Translations under genes and position numbers: made by a program
Shown here: in pieces, positions 49,175-58,900 of the stretch
Layout of the letters: every line of letters starts with the position of its first letter
Position numbering within the stretch: position 1 is the stretch's first letter
Assembly: GCF_001807265.1 (NCBI RefSeq)
Contig: NZ_KV788411.1
Location: 1-64,000 of the forward strand
Reading direction: 5' to 3'
DNA from: Corynebacterium sp. HMSC05H05
GTDB taxonomy: Bacteria > Actinomycetota > Actinomycetes > Mycobacteriales > Mycobacteriaceae
DNA length: 64,000 nucleotides
Notes under the pieces: generated by a model
The model's database searches: none
Told to the model about the DNA's origin: nothing
Seen by the model: only the letters and a program-made list of their open reading frames with translations

Positions 49175-49882
49175 ATGCCCTTCGAGATCGTCACCACCCA
49201 CTTCGTGGCCCACGAGCGCGACCTCGAGGAGGCGTACGAGCTCTACCGCGAGCGCATCGAAACGAGCGGCGCTGTCATCTCCGCGGTCTCCCCTCGACCG
49301 CACCCCATCGAGGAGGAGTTCACCCTCTGGGACCTGCGCTGCCAGGCCGCGTACGACAACCTGCCCGCCCCGGACCAGATGCGGCTGTACGAGCTCAACG
49401 CGCTCGTGGACTTCGCCACCACCAACCGCGACAACGCCATCGAGAAATTCTTCTTCGAGGACCACGACGCGCCGACGCACCTCCCCGCCAGCCTCGGCGG
49501 CCTGACTGACCTCACGCTCCGCGACGAGCCGCACGGCACCCTGTCGCTCACCACCATCGTCTACCTCGGCTCACCCGAGCACATGCTGCGTGCGCAGAAG
49601 CTTTTCGACGACACCGTGGCCGACCTCAACGCCGTCGCCTACCAGCCGTACGTGGCCCCGCTCGAGGGCACGGAGCACGCGGGGCTGGTCGGTCCCCTGT
49701 GGCTTCGCGATGCCACGCTGAACATTATCGGCAAAGGCGACGGGTACTTCTCCCCCGGCAAGGATGCGTGGGCGGGGTGGTTGTTGACGTCGGATGGACC
49801 GGAGGACGTCGAGAGGCAATTGCACGAGCACATCGACGCCGACGCAGTGGTGATCACGCGCGCGGTGCAGGAGCCGTTTTAG
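49175..49882 (+). CDS. Hypothetical soluble protein (235 aa)
   Basis: Starts MPFEIVTTHFVAHERDLEEAYELYRERIETSG; the ATG at 49175 follows the last stretch that could hold an SD poorly. It contains two similar halves by eye (FTLWDLRCQAAYDNLP and GPLWLRDATLNIIGKG). No signal peptide or membrane segment. I do not recognise the family. Confidence 0.65.
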   Translation: MPFEIVTTHFVAHERDLEEAYELYRERIETSGAVISAVSPRPHPIEEEFTLWDLRCQAAYDNLPAPDQMRLYELNALVDFATTNRDNAIEKFFFEDHDAPTHLPASLGGLTDLTLRDEPHGTLSLTTIVYLGSPEHMLRAQKLFDDTVADLNAVAYQPYVAPLEGTEHAGLVGPLWLRDATLNIIGKGDGYFSPGKDAWAGWLLTSDGPEDVERQLHEHIDADAVVITRAVQEPF

Positions 49883-49886
49883 ACAC

Positions 49887-49933
49887 GAAAAAGCACCGGC
49901 TCGGAGGAAGGGAAACTCCGTGCCGGTGCCTTT
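49887..49933. terminator. Bidirectional terminator
   Basis: GCACCGGC (49893-49900) pairs with GCCGGTGC (49922-49929), with an inner CGGAG/CTCCG stem. AAAAA precedes it on the left and CTTT follows on the right, serving the convergent genes on both sides. Confidence 0.85.
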
Positions 49934-49946
49934 GTCGGCGCTGTGG

Positions 49947-50312
49947 TTACGGCGTCATCTGCGGGCTCAGTGGATCAACCTGCTCCGGGGCCTCAGCGCC
50001 GCCCAGCGGGGAGTCGGAAACCTCGGCGCCACCCAGCGGCGAATCGGTCATCTCCGCGCCGCCGAGACCGGTGCCGCCGGAAGCGGAGCCGCCGACCGAG
50101 GAACCACCAGCGGAGGAGCCGCCAGCGGAACCGTCGGATGCGGAGCCGCCGGAGGAAGAGCCGCCGGACACCGGGTCCTCCGAGGTGATGGCGTCGGACG
50201 GGGTGACCCCGGTGGTGTCGGTGTCGCCGTCGCTGTCATTGCAGGCGGTGAGGCCGGCGGCAGCCAGCACGAGTGCGGTAGCCGATGCGGCAATACGAGT
50301 GTTTGCAGACAT
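49947..50312 (-). CDS. Small Ser/Gly-rich lipoprotein with DSPLGGAE repeats
   Basis: 121 residues. Signal AASATALVLAAAGLTAC with the lipobox Cys at residue 24, then an acidic Thr/Ser segment. A long Ser/Gly/Ala low-complexity stretch (SGGSSSGGSASDGS-type repeats, about residues 48-80) follows, then GLGGAEMTDSPLGGAEVSDSPLGGAE in parts: a tandem repeat of DSPLGGAE. It is likely a surface-exposed flexible anchor. No family recognised. Confidence 0.7.
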   Translation of the reverse strand: MSANTRIAASATALVLAAAGLTACNDSDGDTDTTGVTPSDAITSEDPVSGGSSSGGSASDGSAGGSSAGGSSVGGSASGGTGLGGAEMTDSPLGGAEVSDSPLGGAEAPEQVDPLSPQMTP

Positions 50313-50435
50313 AATTCTCCTTCTCGTGTCGGATTCATCCCGGGGTGTCTCGCCCGGATCACAAACTTTCTACGGGGCCTGTCTGCGAAACCCTTGTGAG
50401 CCGAGGGGGAACTCTCGTACTGCTTCGTGGCAGAA

Positions 50436-50472
50436 GAATAACCCGGCCCCTACGCTGCGGGAACCGGGCTAT
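50436..50472 (-). terminator. Terminator of the small secreted gene at 50486
   Basis: On the minus strand ATAGCCCGG pairs with CCGGGTTAT across a 17-base loop, followed by TCTTC. It starts 14 bases after the stop. Confidence 0.65.
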
Positions 50473-50485
50473 TCGGGTGCGGGAT

Positions 50486-50902
50486 TTACATCGGCAGGCC
50501 CGGCATTGCCGGGAGGGAGAGGCCCGGGATGGAGCCGGAGAACGCCGCTGCGGCGCCGAGCAGGGCAACGAGGGCGAGCGGCACACCGATCAGCACGCCC
50601 AGGGCGGAGGAACGGTAGTCGCTGTCCTTGTGCGTCAGGCCCTTGATGCACACGCCGGAATTGGTGGAGCTGCCCACACCAGCCTTGTCGTAGGCGTCGT
50701 CCAGAGCCTTCTGGCGGCGCTCCTTCTCCTTCTCGTTCGGGGCGCTCTCGATGTACTCCTTTGCTTCTTTCTGAGCCTCCAGGCACTTCTGGTACGCCTC
50801 AGAGGAACCCATCTTCTCCTCGCCGTCGGCAGCGTATGCCGGTGCGGTGAGGGCGGACAGGGACAGGGTTGCTGCGAGAGCAGCGGTAGTGATTCGCTGC
50901 AT
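50486..50902 (-). CDS. Small secreted protein, IPGxxLP family member 3
   Basis: 138 residues. Signal MQRITTAALAATLSLSALTAPAYA, a charged Glu/Lys-rich middle (YQKCLEAQKEAKEYIESAPNEKEKERR), one Cys pair (Cys near residues 40 and 83), then a membrane-like helix LGVLIGVPLALVALLGAAAAF and the tail SIPGLSLPAMPGLPM. It shares the tail block LIGVPLALVALLGAAAA with members 4 and 5, which follow in tandem. Confidence 0.75.
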   Translation of the reverse strand: MQRITTAALAATLSLSALTAPAYAADGEEKMGSSEAYQKCLEAQKEAKEYIESAPNEKEKERRQKALDDAYDKAGVGSSTNSGVCIKGLTHKDSDYRSSALGVLIGVPLALVALLGAAAAFSGSIPGLSLPAMPGLPM

Positions 50903-51012
50903 AATCGTCTCCTTGTGTCGGTTTGATTACCTGCCAAGGAGTTAACACGTGTCTAATAGGCGCTTTCAACCGATTCGGGGAATCGTTTTCAAAATGAGAC
51001 AAAAGTGGCGGA

Positions 51013-51369
51013 TTACGCCGGCAGTTTCGGCATACTCGGAAGGGAAACGCCCGGGACTATGCCTGCAGCCGCGGCTGCTGCGCCGAGTAGCGCCACAAGG
51101 GCGAGCGGCACACCGACCAGGACGGCGATGACACCGCCGCGGTAGGTCGGGCTGTTGAGCATGCTCTTGATGCACACGGCGTCCGGGTTAGAGGAGCCGC
51201 CGTTCTGTCGCAGTTCTTCCTTCTCCTTCTCATTCGCGGAGCCAACCAGACCGCGGCAGTGCTGGTAAACCTCGGACGAGGTCTTCTCGTCCTCCGCCGC
51301 ATGTGCCGGCGAGGCCAGGACGGACAGGGACAGTGTTGCCGCAACGGCAGCGGTGGTCATGCGCTTCAT
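51013..51369 (-). CDS. Small secreted protein, IPGxxLP family member 4
   Basis: 118 residues, the shortest of the set. MKRMTTAAVAATLSLSVLASPAHA signal, a Glu/Lys middle with YQHCRGLVGSANEKEKEELRQ, then VIAVLVGVPLALVALLGAAAAAAG and IVPGVSLPSMPKLPA. The ATG at 51369 has AAGGAG seven bases upstream; the longer upstream frame is ignored. Confidence 0.75.
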   Translation of the reverse strand: MKRMTTAAVAATLSLSVLASPAHAAEDEKTSSEVYQHCRGLVGSANEKEKEELRQNGGSSNPDAVCIKSMLNSPTYRGGVIAVLVGVPLALVALLGAAAAAAGIVPGVSLPSMPKLPA

Positions 51370-51470
51370 GGTGTTCTCCTTGTGTTGATCGGGTAGCCCG
51401 AAGCCAGAACAACACGTGTCCACAGAATCCCGCACGGCAACTCAGCAAAATGTGTCCAAACTGAGACACG

Positions 51471-51503
51471 AAAAACGGCCCGCCCCACCGAGGGAACGGG
51501 CCG
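51471..51503 (-). terminator. Terminator of the small secreted gene at 51526
   Basis: On the minus strand CGGCCCG pairs with CGGGCCG and is followed by TTTTT. Confidence 0.85.
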
Positions 51504-51525
51504 AGAAACGCTCAGGCGAGCTGAA

Positions 51526-51972
51526 TTAGAACGGCAGAGCCGGGAGGGAGACACCCGGGATAGCGCCGGTGAAGGCTGCTGCTGCGCCGAGCAGTGCGAC
51601 GAGGGCAACCGGGACGCCGATCAGCAGGCCGAGGATGCCGGACTTGGTGTCCGGGTTGTCGATGAGCTCCTGGATGCACTCGCCGGTGGCGTTGTTGGAG
51701 CTCTTCTCCTTGCCCGGCTCAGCCTTGTCGCCGCCCTTGCCAGCGGTGGCTGCCTTGCCCTCCTCGGACTCGGCCTTCTTGCCCTCCTTGCACTTCTTGT
51801 ACACCTCGGAGGATCCGACCTTCTCGCCAGCAGCCTGGTCGCCCTCAGCCTGGGCGGAGCTGCCCTGGTTCTCCTTGGCCGGGACGGTGTCGGCGTCGGC
51901 TGCGAAGGCCGGAGCGGAAAGTGCGGACAGGGACAGGGTTGCTGCGACGGCAGCGGTGGCGATGCGCTTCAT
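51526..51972 (-). CDS. Small secreted protein, IPGxxLP family member 5
   Basis: 148 residues. MKRIATAAVAATLSLSALSAPAFA signal; an acidic Lys/Glu/Gly middle (KKCKEGKKAESEEGKAATAGKGG); CIQELIDNPDTKSG; then the shared ILGLLIGVPVALVALLGAAAAF and AIPGVSLPALPF. Upstream on the minus strand ACACGTGT (52017-52024) precedes GGTACCCGAT, as in members 3 and 4. Confidence 0.75.
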   Translation of the reverse strand: MKRIATAAVAATLSLSALSAPAFAADADTVPAKENQGSSAQAEGDQAAGEKVGSSEVYKKCKEGKKAESEEGKAATAGKGGDKAEPGKEKSSNNATGECIQELIDNPDTKSGILGLLIGVPVALVALLGAAAAFTGAIPGVSLPALPF

Positions 51973-52078
51973 GGCAATCTCCTTTAAGTAAATCGGGTAC
52001 CTGCCAGGGGGTTCTGACACGTGTAGAAGTCGTATCGCCCACCCGTCACATTGCGTTACACGGGGTTACCCTGAACAC

Positions 52079-53518
52079 ATGCCAAAGATGAAAGAGATTG
52101 CTGCTGTCCTCGGTATTTCCACACTTGTGGGCCTTGGTGGCGCGGGTGCCGTCTACAGCGCCATCGACGTCCCTGAGCGCGATCAGTACACCGTCCAGGC
52201 TGCGGGGGCGCCGAGCGCGACTATCGACGACTCGCAGGACGTCCTCACCCCCGAGGACGAGCAGCGCCTCCAGCGCGACACCGCCAACATCAACGCGGCC
52301 GACGTGGTCACGGATTTCCACTACATGGTGTTCAAAACCAACCACGAGAACATCCTCGACGACGTTGAGGAGCTGCTGCGCTCGCAATACCCGGAGCTGA
52401 TCGACCAGTCCAAGGGTGAAAACGGCCGCCCGGCCGACGGCGTGCTCATCGTGGGCGTCGGCCTGGATCCGCGCCAGGCGTTCATCTACGGCGGCGACGA
52501 TGTCACGCAAGAGCTCATGCTTGACGACGACTCGTATCGCGAATCCCTGCTGGATGCCATGAAACCCGGCGTGAACGAAGGCAACATTCCCTCCGGCCTG
52601 TTCCGCACGGCGAACCTGGCCATGGACGCGGACGGGCTTTCGGATAGGAAGTTCAGCGACGCAGAGAACGACCGTGGCGGGGCGATTATTGGCGCAGGCA
52701 TGGGCGGGTTCGGCGCTTCCACCGCGGTTGGTGCGGGTGTGGTGGCGGTGCGGAGCAATCGTCGTAAGGCAATTGCGAAAGCCCGCGAGGACTACGAGCT
52801 TGTCACCCACGAGTACACCCGCCTCGCAGGCCGCCTGGACGAGGTGGATGTGCGGGCGAACTCGCTGTCCTCGGCGTTCGCGGACGAGACGCTGCGCCGC
52901 CAGTGGGCCGAGGTGCGCGACCGCTTCCTGGGCATGAACGAGCTGGTGCACGGCGCGCAGGGGCTGAGCTCGATCAACATGGACGACGACAAGGACGTGT
53001 ATAAGCACCGCAAGCAGCTTGCGGACGCCGCCGAGTCCGTGGACCACGTCTCCAACGCCGAGGACAACATCGACCGCCTCTTCGGTGTCGAGCACGGTGA
53101 CCCGGCCACGCGCCGGGCGGACCTGAGCACAATCCGCGAGGACGTGCTTCGCGCCCGCAGCGAGGTGAAAGATAGCGGGCTGCGCCAGGAGTTGGACTTG
53201 TTGATGCAGCGCATCGAGGCGCTGGACGCCAACCCCTCCTCCCCCACCTTCGTGGACGACTTCGTGCGCGTGCTCGGCGATTACCGCGTGATCCTGGACC
53301 AGGTGAAGAAGAAGCAGTTCAGCGACGTCAAGGAGCGCGAGAAGCTCACCGCGCCGGCGGTGTACGAATCCGGGTTCTGGTACGGCGGGTACGTCCCGTA
53401 CGTGCACATGCACGCCTGGCACGAGTCCAACGTGAAGGCGGATCAGGCGGCATCCTCGAGCAGCAGCTCCGTGTCTTCCTCGGGATTTAGCGCCGGGGGT
53501 GGCAGCTCCCGCTTCTAA
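52079..53518 (+). CDS. DUF5129 / TPM-domain-like membrane protein
   Basis: 479 residues. An N-terminal hydrophobic segment (AAVLGISTLVGLGGAGAVYSAI) acts as signal or anchor. It is followed by a TPM-like (YgcG) fold with TPEDEQRLQRDTANIN and GVLIVGVGLDPRQAFIYGG in parts. A second membrane segment GGAIIGAGMGGFGASTAVGAGVVAV (about residues 201-225) comes next, then a long helical cytoplasmic region and a C-terminal Ser/Gly tail SGFSAGGGSSRF, typical of TPM proteins. The DUF5129 assignment is by resemblance. The function is unknown. Confidence 0.7.
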   Translation: MPKMKEIAAVLGISTLVGLGGAGAVYSAIDVPERDQYTVQAAGAPSATIDDSQDVLTPEDEQRLQRDTANINAADVVTDFHYMVFKTNHENILDDVEELLRSQYPELIDQSKGENGRPADGVLIVGVGLDPRQAFIYGGDDVTQELMLDDDSYRESLLDAMKPGVNEGNIPSGLFRTANLAMDADGLSDRKFSDAENDRGGAIIGAGMGGFGASTAVGAGVVAVRSNRRKAIAKAREDYELVTHEYTRLAGRLDEVDVRANSLSSAFADETLRRQWAEVRDRFLGMNELVHGAQGLSSINMDDDKDVYKHRKQLADAAESVDHVSNAEDNIDRLFGVEHGDPATRRADLSTIREDVLRARSEVKDSGLRQELDLLMQRIEALDANPSSPTFVDDFVRVLGDYRVILDQVKKKQFSDVKEREKLTAPAVYESGFWYGGYVPYVHMHAWHESNVKADQAASSSSSSVSSSGFSAGGGSSRF

Positions 53519-53603
53519 AAGAGTGATTTGCCCCACTTTTTGGATTTCAACTTTCCTTTAATCAATCCGTGCTTATACTTAGACGCGGAGAAATTCGAAG
53601 CGC

Positions 53604-53643
53604 GGCCCGCCACCTAGAACACGAGGTGGCGGGCCACTTCTTT
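53604..53643 (+). terminator. Strong Rho-independent terminator
   Basis: A 12-bp perfect stem GGCCCGCCACCT/AGGTGGCGGGCC (53604-53615, 53624-53635), 8-base loop, then ACTTCTTTTT. It insulates the Wadjet operon from the DUF5129 gene. Confidence 0.92.
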
Positions 53644-53645
53644 TT

Positions 53646-53870
53646 GGTGGGGGCATCGGGTTAAAACGCCAAAGAATAGCGGAATCCCCTCCGCCTACTC
53701 GCACTCTAAATGGGGGGGTGGGTGAGTGCTCAGCCGGTCTCGGGGGGGGGGATGGACCGTGGGCGGAGGGGCCCAAAAGCGAATATAGACTATCGCCACC
53801 AGTGTGTCTACATGTAGCGCGAAAAAGTTTCTCGGTGCAGGTGGGAGGGGGCTATGGGAAGATAGCCGGC
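53646..53870. promoter_or_regulatory. Wadjet upstream region: G-tracts, palindrome and start-proximal hairpin
   Basis: No gene. It contains G7 (53712-53718) and G10 (53742-53751) with shorter G-runs around them, a possible -10 TATAGAC near 53784, the palindrome CTACATGTAG (53808-53817) and a hairpin GGCTAT/ATAGCC (53850-53867) three bases before the jetA ATG. Confidence 0.55.
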
Positions 53871-55337
53871 ATGACCATCCAGGCCCGGGCGCTGACGTAT
53901 AAGCGTGAGAAGGAGCAGTCGGCCGCGATCCGGCTGTTGCACGCGGACAACGCCCCGGTGCTGCTGGCGGTAGTGGCGGAGCACTTCCCACGCGGCGCAG
54001 AGGCGAGGCCGGCGGAGCAGCTCTACCAGCTCATGGCGGACGACTTTGCAGTGCTGCGCGGCACCTTCGAGCTCCCGAAAACACCGCAAGCGTACTGCAA
54101 CGACTGGGTCAAAGCCGGGTGGCTCGTGCGCAAGTCCGGCACCAAAGAGACGGGCGAGACGCTCGAGCCTAGCGAGCAGGCGCTCACCGCCCTGCACATG
54201 ATGGACAGGGTCAGTGCGCCGAGATCGGCGGTGACGGCGAGCCGGGTGGCGTCGATAAGCAATGCCCTGCAAGCGCTCGCGCGGGACACGGACCCGGACA
54301 TCGATTCGCGCCTGAAGCACCTCGAGGCCGAACGCACCCGCATCGAGGCGGAGATTGAGCAGGTTGAGCGCGGTGAGTTCGAGCTGCCCTCCCCTGCGAC
54401 CGTGCGCGAACGGGTGGGCGACATCTTGGGCCAGGCGAGCGCGATCCCGGGCGACTTCGCCCGCGTGCGCCACGAGCTGGAAACGCTGAATTCGCAGCTG
54501 CGCCGCCAGCTGCTGGACCCGGAGGGCTCGCGAGGCGACGTGCTGGACGAGATCTTCGCCGGCGTGGACCTGATCGGCGAATCCGACGCAGGCAGAAGCT
54601 TCAACGCGTTCTACTCGCTGGTGGTGGACCCGGAGCGCGGCGCGTGGCTGGACACGTGGATCGGGCAGGTGCTCGAGCGCGCGGACAACGCGGCGATGAC
54701 GGCAGAAGAGCGCGCGCAGTTCCGCACCCTGTTCCGCGACATGGAGGACGCCGGTTACGAGGTCAACCGCATGATGACGCGCCTGGCCCGCAACCTGCGC
54801 AACTACGTGGCCAGCGAGCAGTTCGCCGAGGACCGCCGCATGATCGAGCTGTTGCGCGACACCCGCAAGCTCGCCGCCGACGCCGCGGAGCGCGAGGAGC
54901 TTTCGGCCACGCACAAGATGGACACGCCCTTGCAGCGCATCGGCATGCAGATCGGCTCGGTGGCGCAGATCAAGCTCGCGGACCCCGGCGCGGAGGTCAT
55001 CACCACCGAGGTGGAGGCGTTCGAGCCCGGTGAGGGCGACGCGGAGGCGCTCTACCAGGCGGTACGCGAAAGCGAGATCGACTTGGAGGAGCTGATTGCG
55101 GCTGTTGGGGAGACGGTTGGGCGGGCCGGAGGGGCGTCGATAGGCAAGGTGCTCGAGCGCCACCCCGCCACCCAGGGCCTGGGGTCGGTGGTGGGCCTTG
55201 TGTACCTGGCCCTCAAGCACGGGGTGCGGCAAGACGGCAGCGAAGAGGTGCGCTTCGAGGAAGACGATGGGGGCATTCGCTTAGCGACGGTCCCGCGGTG
55301 GCACTTCGACGCAGCAGCAGTAAAGGAGATGCAATGA
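53871..55337 (+). CDS. jetA: Wadjet/Mks condensin kleisin subunit JetA (MksF, DUF3375)
   Basis: A 488-residue DUF3375-type protein. N-terminal winged-helix region (LLHADNAPVLLAVVAEHFP, then PQAYCNDWVKAGWLVRKSG), a long helical central part with SRLKHLEAERTRIEAEIEQVERGEFELPSPA in parts, and a C-terminal winged-helix region. In the Wadjet complex JetA is the kleisin bridging the JetC SMC heads. ATG 53871 is used; the frame upstream is in the G-rich region. It overlaps jetB by ATGA. Confidence 0.92.
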   Translation: MTIQARALTYKREKEQSAAIRLLHADNAPVLLAVVAEHFPRGAEARPAEQLYQLMADDFAVLRGTFELPKTPQAYCNDWVKAGWLVRKSGTKETGETLEPSEQALTALHMMDRVSAPRSAVTASRVASISNALQALARDTDPDIDSRLKHLEAERTRIEAEIEQVERGEFELPSPATVRERVGDILGQASAIPGDFARVRHELETLNSQLRRQLLDPEGSRGDVLDEIFAGVDLIGESDAGRSFNAFYSLVVDPERGAWLDTWIGQVLERADNAAMTAEERAQFRTLFRDMEDAGYEVNRMMTRLARNLRNYVASEQFAEDRRMIELLRDTRKLAADAAEREELSATHKMDTPLQRIGMQIGSVAQIKLADPGAEVITTEVEAFEPGEGDAEALYQAVRESEIDLEELIAAVGETVGRAGGASIGKVLERHPATQGLGSVVGLVYLALKHGVRQDGSEEVRFEEDDGGIRLATVPRWHFDAAAVKEMQ

Positions 55338-55933
55338 CGGAACCGCTGTGGACGGGCGACACAGGCACCCTGTCCGAGGAAACCCGGCGCGCCCTGGTGG
55401 ACCTGCTCAAAGGCCCGCTTATCACCGCGGACCGGAAGAAGGAGACGTGGCACGCCATCACCACGGACACGGAGACGCTGCGCTCGCGGCTGCACGACGT
55501 GTTTTTGGAGCTGGTGGTGGACGAGGACGCCGGCATCGCGTTCACGCGCCACGTTCGCCCGGACAACGAGGACGTGCAGGTGCCGCCGGTGCTACGCACC
55601 GAGGCGTTGACGCACCTGCAAACCGCGATCCTGCTGCAGCTGCGCCACGAGCTGGGCATGTCCACGCCGGGTGAGCGCGTTGTGGTGGGCGAAGACGAGC
55701 TGTACGGCGCCATCAGTTACGTCCGCGCGGTGGACAACCGAGACGAGTCCGGGTTTAAGAAGCGGTTCACCGCGGCGGTGAACACCATCCGCAAGTACAG
55801 CCTGCTCACCGACACGGAGACCGAGGGGCGCTGGGAGGTCTCCCCTGTGCTGCGCCACATCTTCGACGCGGACACAGCCCACGCGCTGCGCGAGGAGTAC
55901 CTGCGCCTGGCCGAGGAAGGGGAAAAACAGTGA
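55334..55933 (+). CDS. jetB: Wadjet/Mks condensin KITE subunit JetB (MksE, DUF4194)
   Basis: A 199-residue DUF4194-type protein, the winged-helix KITE partner of JetA. Segments EETRRALVDLLKGPLITADRKKETWHAI near the start, and GYLRAVD-like ISYVRAVDNRDESGFKKRF in the second half, are typical. It overlaps jetA and jetC by four bases each, so the operon is fully coupled. Confidence 0.9.
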   Translation: MTEPLWTGDTGTLSEETRRALVDLLKGPLITADRKKETWHAITTDTETLRSRLHDVFLELVVDEDAGIAFTRHVRPDNEDVQVPPVLRTEALTHLQTAILLQLRHELGMSTPGERVVVGEDELYGAISYVRAVDNRDESGFKKRFTAAVNTIRKYSLLTDTETEGRWEVSPVLRHIFDADTAHALREEYLRLAEEGEKQ

Positions 55934-58900
55934 CAGCACAATTCCGTCTTGCGCGCGTGCAGCTGGTCAACTGGGGCACGTTCGACGGCTACTACGACAT
56001 CCCGGTCGGTGAGCGCGGGTTCTTAATCACCGGCGCGTCCGGCTCGGGCAAATCCACACTTATCGACGCCTTTTCCGCCGTGCTCGTCCCTCCCGGCAAG
56101 CTGCGCTTCAACGCCGCGGCCCAGCAGGAAACGGGCCGCGACAAGGGGCGCAGCCGCGTGTCCTACATCCGTGGCGCGTGGCGCCGCAGCGAAGACCCGG
56201 CCACGGGTGAGATCCGCAGTCAGTACCTGCGCTCAGGCGCGACCGCCAGCATTGTCGCGTTGACCTACCGCACCGGGAAAGAGGTGCTCACGCTCGCGGC
56301 GATCTACCGCCTCAACGCGGGCCAGCAGCAGGAAGCGCAGGTGAAAACGCTCTACGGCATCTTCCCTAGCGAGGTGGACGTGGACGGGTTCGTGCCGTTG
56401 CTGCAGAACTCCCTGGACAAACGCAAGATGGAAGCGGAATACAAGACTGCCGGTGTCACCTTCACGGACCAGTACTCCGTGTTTGCCAACCGCTTCCGCT
56501 CCAAGCTGGGTATCGGCAGCGAGGAAGCGCAGATGCTGCTGCACCGCACGCAGTCCGCGAAGTCCCTGTCCAGCATGGACGAGCTGTTCCGCAACTACAT
56601 GCTGGACGTACCGGGCACCTTCCAGGTCGCGGAAGATGCCGTGGCCACGCACGAGGACTTGCGCCAAGCGTACGAGCGGCTCGAAGACGTGCACCAGCAG
56701 ATTGAGACGCTCGCTCCCCTGCCGGGGCTGAACACCAAGCTCAAGGATGCGCAGGCGACGCAGGAGAACACTGCCGCGCTCTCCGCGGCCCTGCCGCACG
56801 TGCGGCGCGCGATTGAGGCGAAGCAGCTGAGCGAGCGTATCGACGTCAGCTCCGCCCAACTCGCCGCCCTCGAAGTGCAGACGCAATCCCTCTCTGCGAG
56901 GAAGGAAGTGCAGCAGGAGGCGGTGCAGCGCGCGGCGGTGCAGCGGGAGCAGGTGGCCGGTCAGAGCCTGGGTGAGATCGAGCGCAACATCGCCCGTGAG
57001 GAGCACGAGCTTGTTGCGCGGGGCGCGAAGCTGCGCGAACTGGCGGCTCTGGTGCAGTTGGACGGTGCGCTGGACACCGAGCGCTTCGCGGAGCTGAAGG
57101 CCCAGGCCTCGGCGGAGCTGGCGGCCGCGCCGGAGCAGGAGGAGCGCCTGCGCGAACAGTGGTTCAAGGCCCGAAGCGAACACGAGAGGTGTGCTGGCGC
57201 GGAGGCGGCGGTGGAGGCGGAGTTGGCGTCGTTAGGCAACCGCTCCTCCAACATTGACCAGCGCTACGTGGAGGTGCGCGCGCAGCTGTGCGCGGATACC
57301 GGGCTGACGGTGCGCGAGCTGCCGTACGTGGGCGAGCTTATCGACGTGCTGCCCGAACACGCCGAATGGGAACCCGTGATCCAGCGCCTGCTCGGCGGGT
57401 TTGCCGCGACCCTTTTGGTGCCGGCGGAGCGTGAGCGCGAGGTGAGCGGTTGGGTCAACGGGCGGCACCTGGGGATGCGGCTGGAGTACCGCACCGTGCC
57501 CGAGGGCGTGGAAGTCCCGCGCGGGCCGAGGAACCCGCAGAGCCTGTTTCACAAGGTGCGCGTGGTGGAGCACCCGATGCGCCCGTGGCTGATGCGCATG
57601 CTGGCCACCACCTTCGACTACGCCCTGGTGCGCACCGTGGACGAGCTGGAGCGGCAAGACCAGCGTGCGGCCACCATCGACGGCTTGGAGCGCAACCCGG
57701 CCGATAGGACCGGCTCCGCCAGGTACGTGAAGAACGACCGGCTGCGCCTGGGCGAGCGGCGCAACTACCGCCTCGGCTCCTCCAACCACGCAAAGGTGGA
57801 AGCACTCCGCGCGGAGCTTGCGAAGGCGAAACGCGCGACGACGGCGGCGGGCAACCGTCTGGCGGAGGCACAGCGCAAGCAGGAGGCGCTGGCCAGCGAC
57901 GTTGCTAAGGCTCGGGATATTGCCGGCATGGAGTGGGCCAGCGTGGACACCGCGAGCGTCGAGGAGCAGTTGGCGGGGCTGCGCGCTGAGCTTGAGCGGC
58001 TCACCTCCTCCCCCGAAGCCAAGGAGCTTGAGCGGGCGTGGCGTGAGGCCTCCGACACGCTGAAGGCAACCGAGCAGGAGTTGCGCGGCGTGCGCGACGA
58101 GCTCGCCGTGGCCAAGCGGGCGCTGCAGGACGACCAGGCGCGGCTGAAGCGGATCGAATCGGAGCACGTGGAGGTGGACCCGGCGCTGGCGGCAGAATTG
58201 GAGGCGATGCTGGCGGCCACCACGCGCCGCCTGACCCCGGAGAATTTGAGCGACAGCGCCTTCAAGGTCACCGCGCAGCTGGACGCGCAGGCGAAGCTGG
58301 CGGCGAAGACGATCACGGAGTCCAGCAACGCTATCGTGAACATCCTGTCCAACTACAAGTCCCAGTGGTCGGCGGAGTCCGCGGAGCTGCAGGCCACGGC
58401 CGATTTCGCCGGCGAGGCCATCGCGCGGTTGGAGATGCTGCGCTCGGACCGCCTGCCGGAGTTCCGCGGCCGCTTCCTGGACCTGCTCAACGGCCAGTCC
58501 GTGATGCACCTGAACACGATTTACAAGGAGCTGCAGCGGGCGAAGGGCGACATTGAGACCAACTTGGGCCCCATCAACGCGTCGCTACGTCGCTCCCCCT
58601 ACACCGAGGGGCGTTACCTGCAGATTGAGGTCCGCGACAACCGCGACCGCGTCGTGCGCGATTTCCTGCAGGACCTGCGCGAGGCGACCGCCGGCAGCTT
58701 GAGCGAGGCGGACGAGAAGACCGCCATCGAGCGCTACCACCGCCTGGCCAAGATCATGGACCGCCTCGGCTCCTCCGAGCGCGCGGACCGCAGCTGGCGC
58801 AGCGTCGTGCTGGACACCCGCCGCCATGTGAAGTTCGTGGGCAACGAGGTGGACGCCGAGGGCACCGTGCACAACACGCACGTGGATTCCGCGTCCTTGT

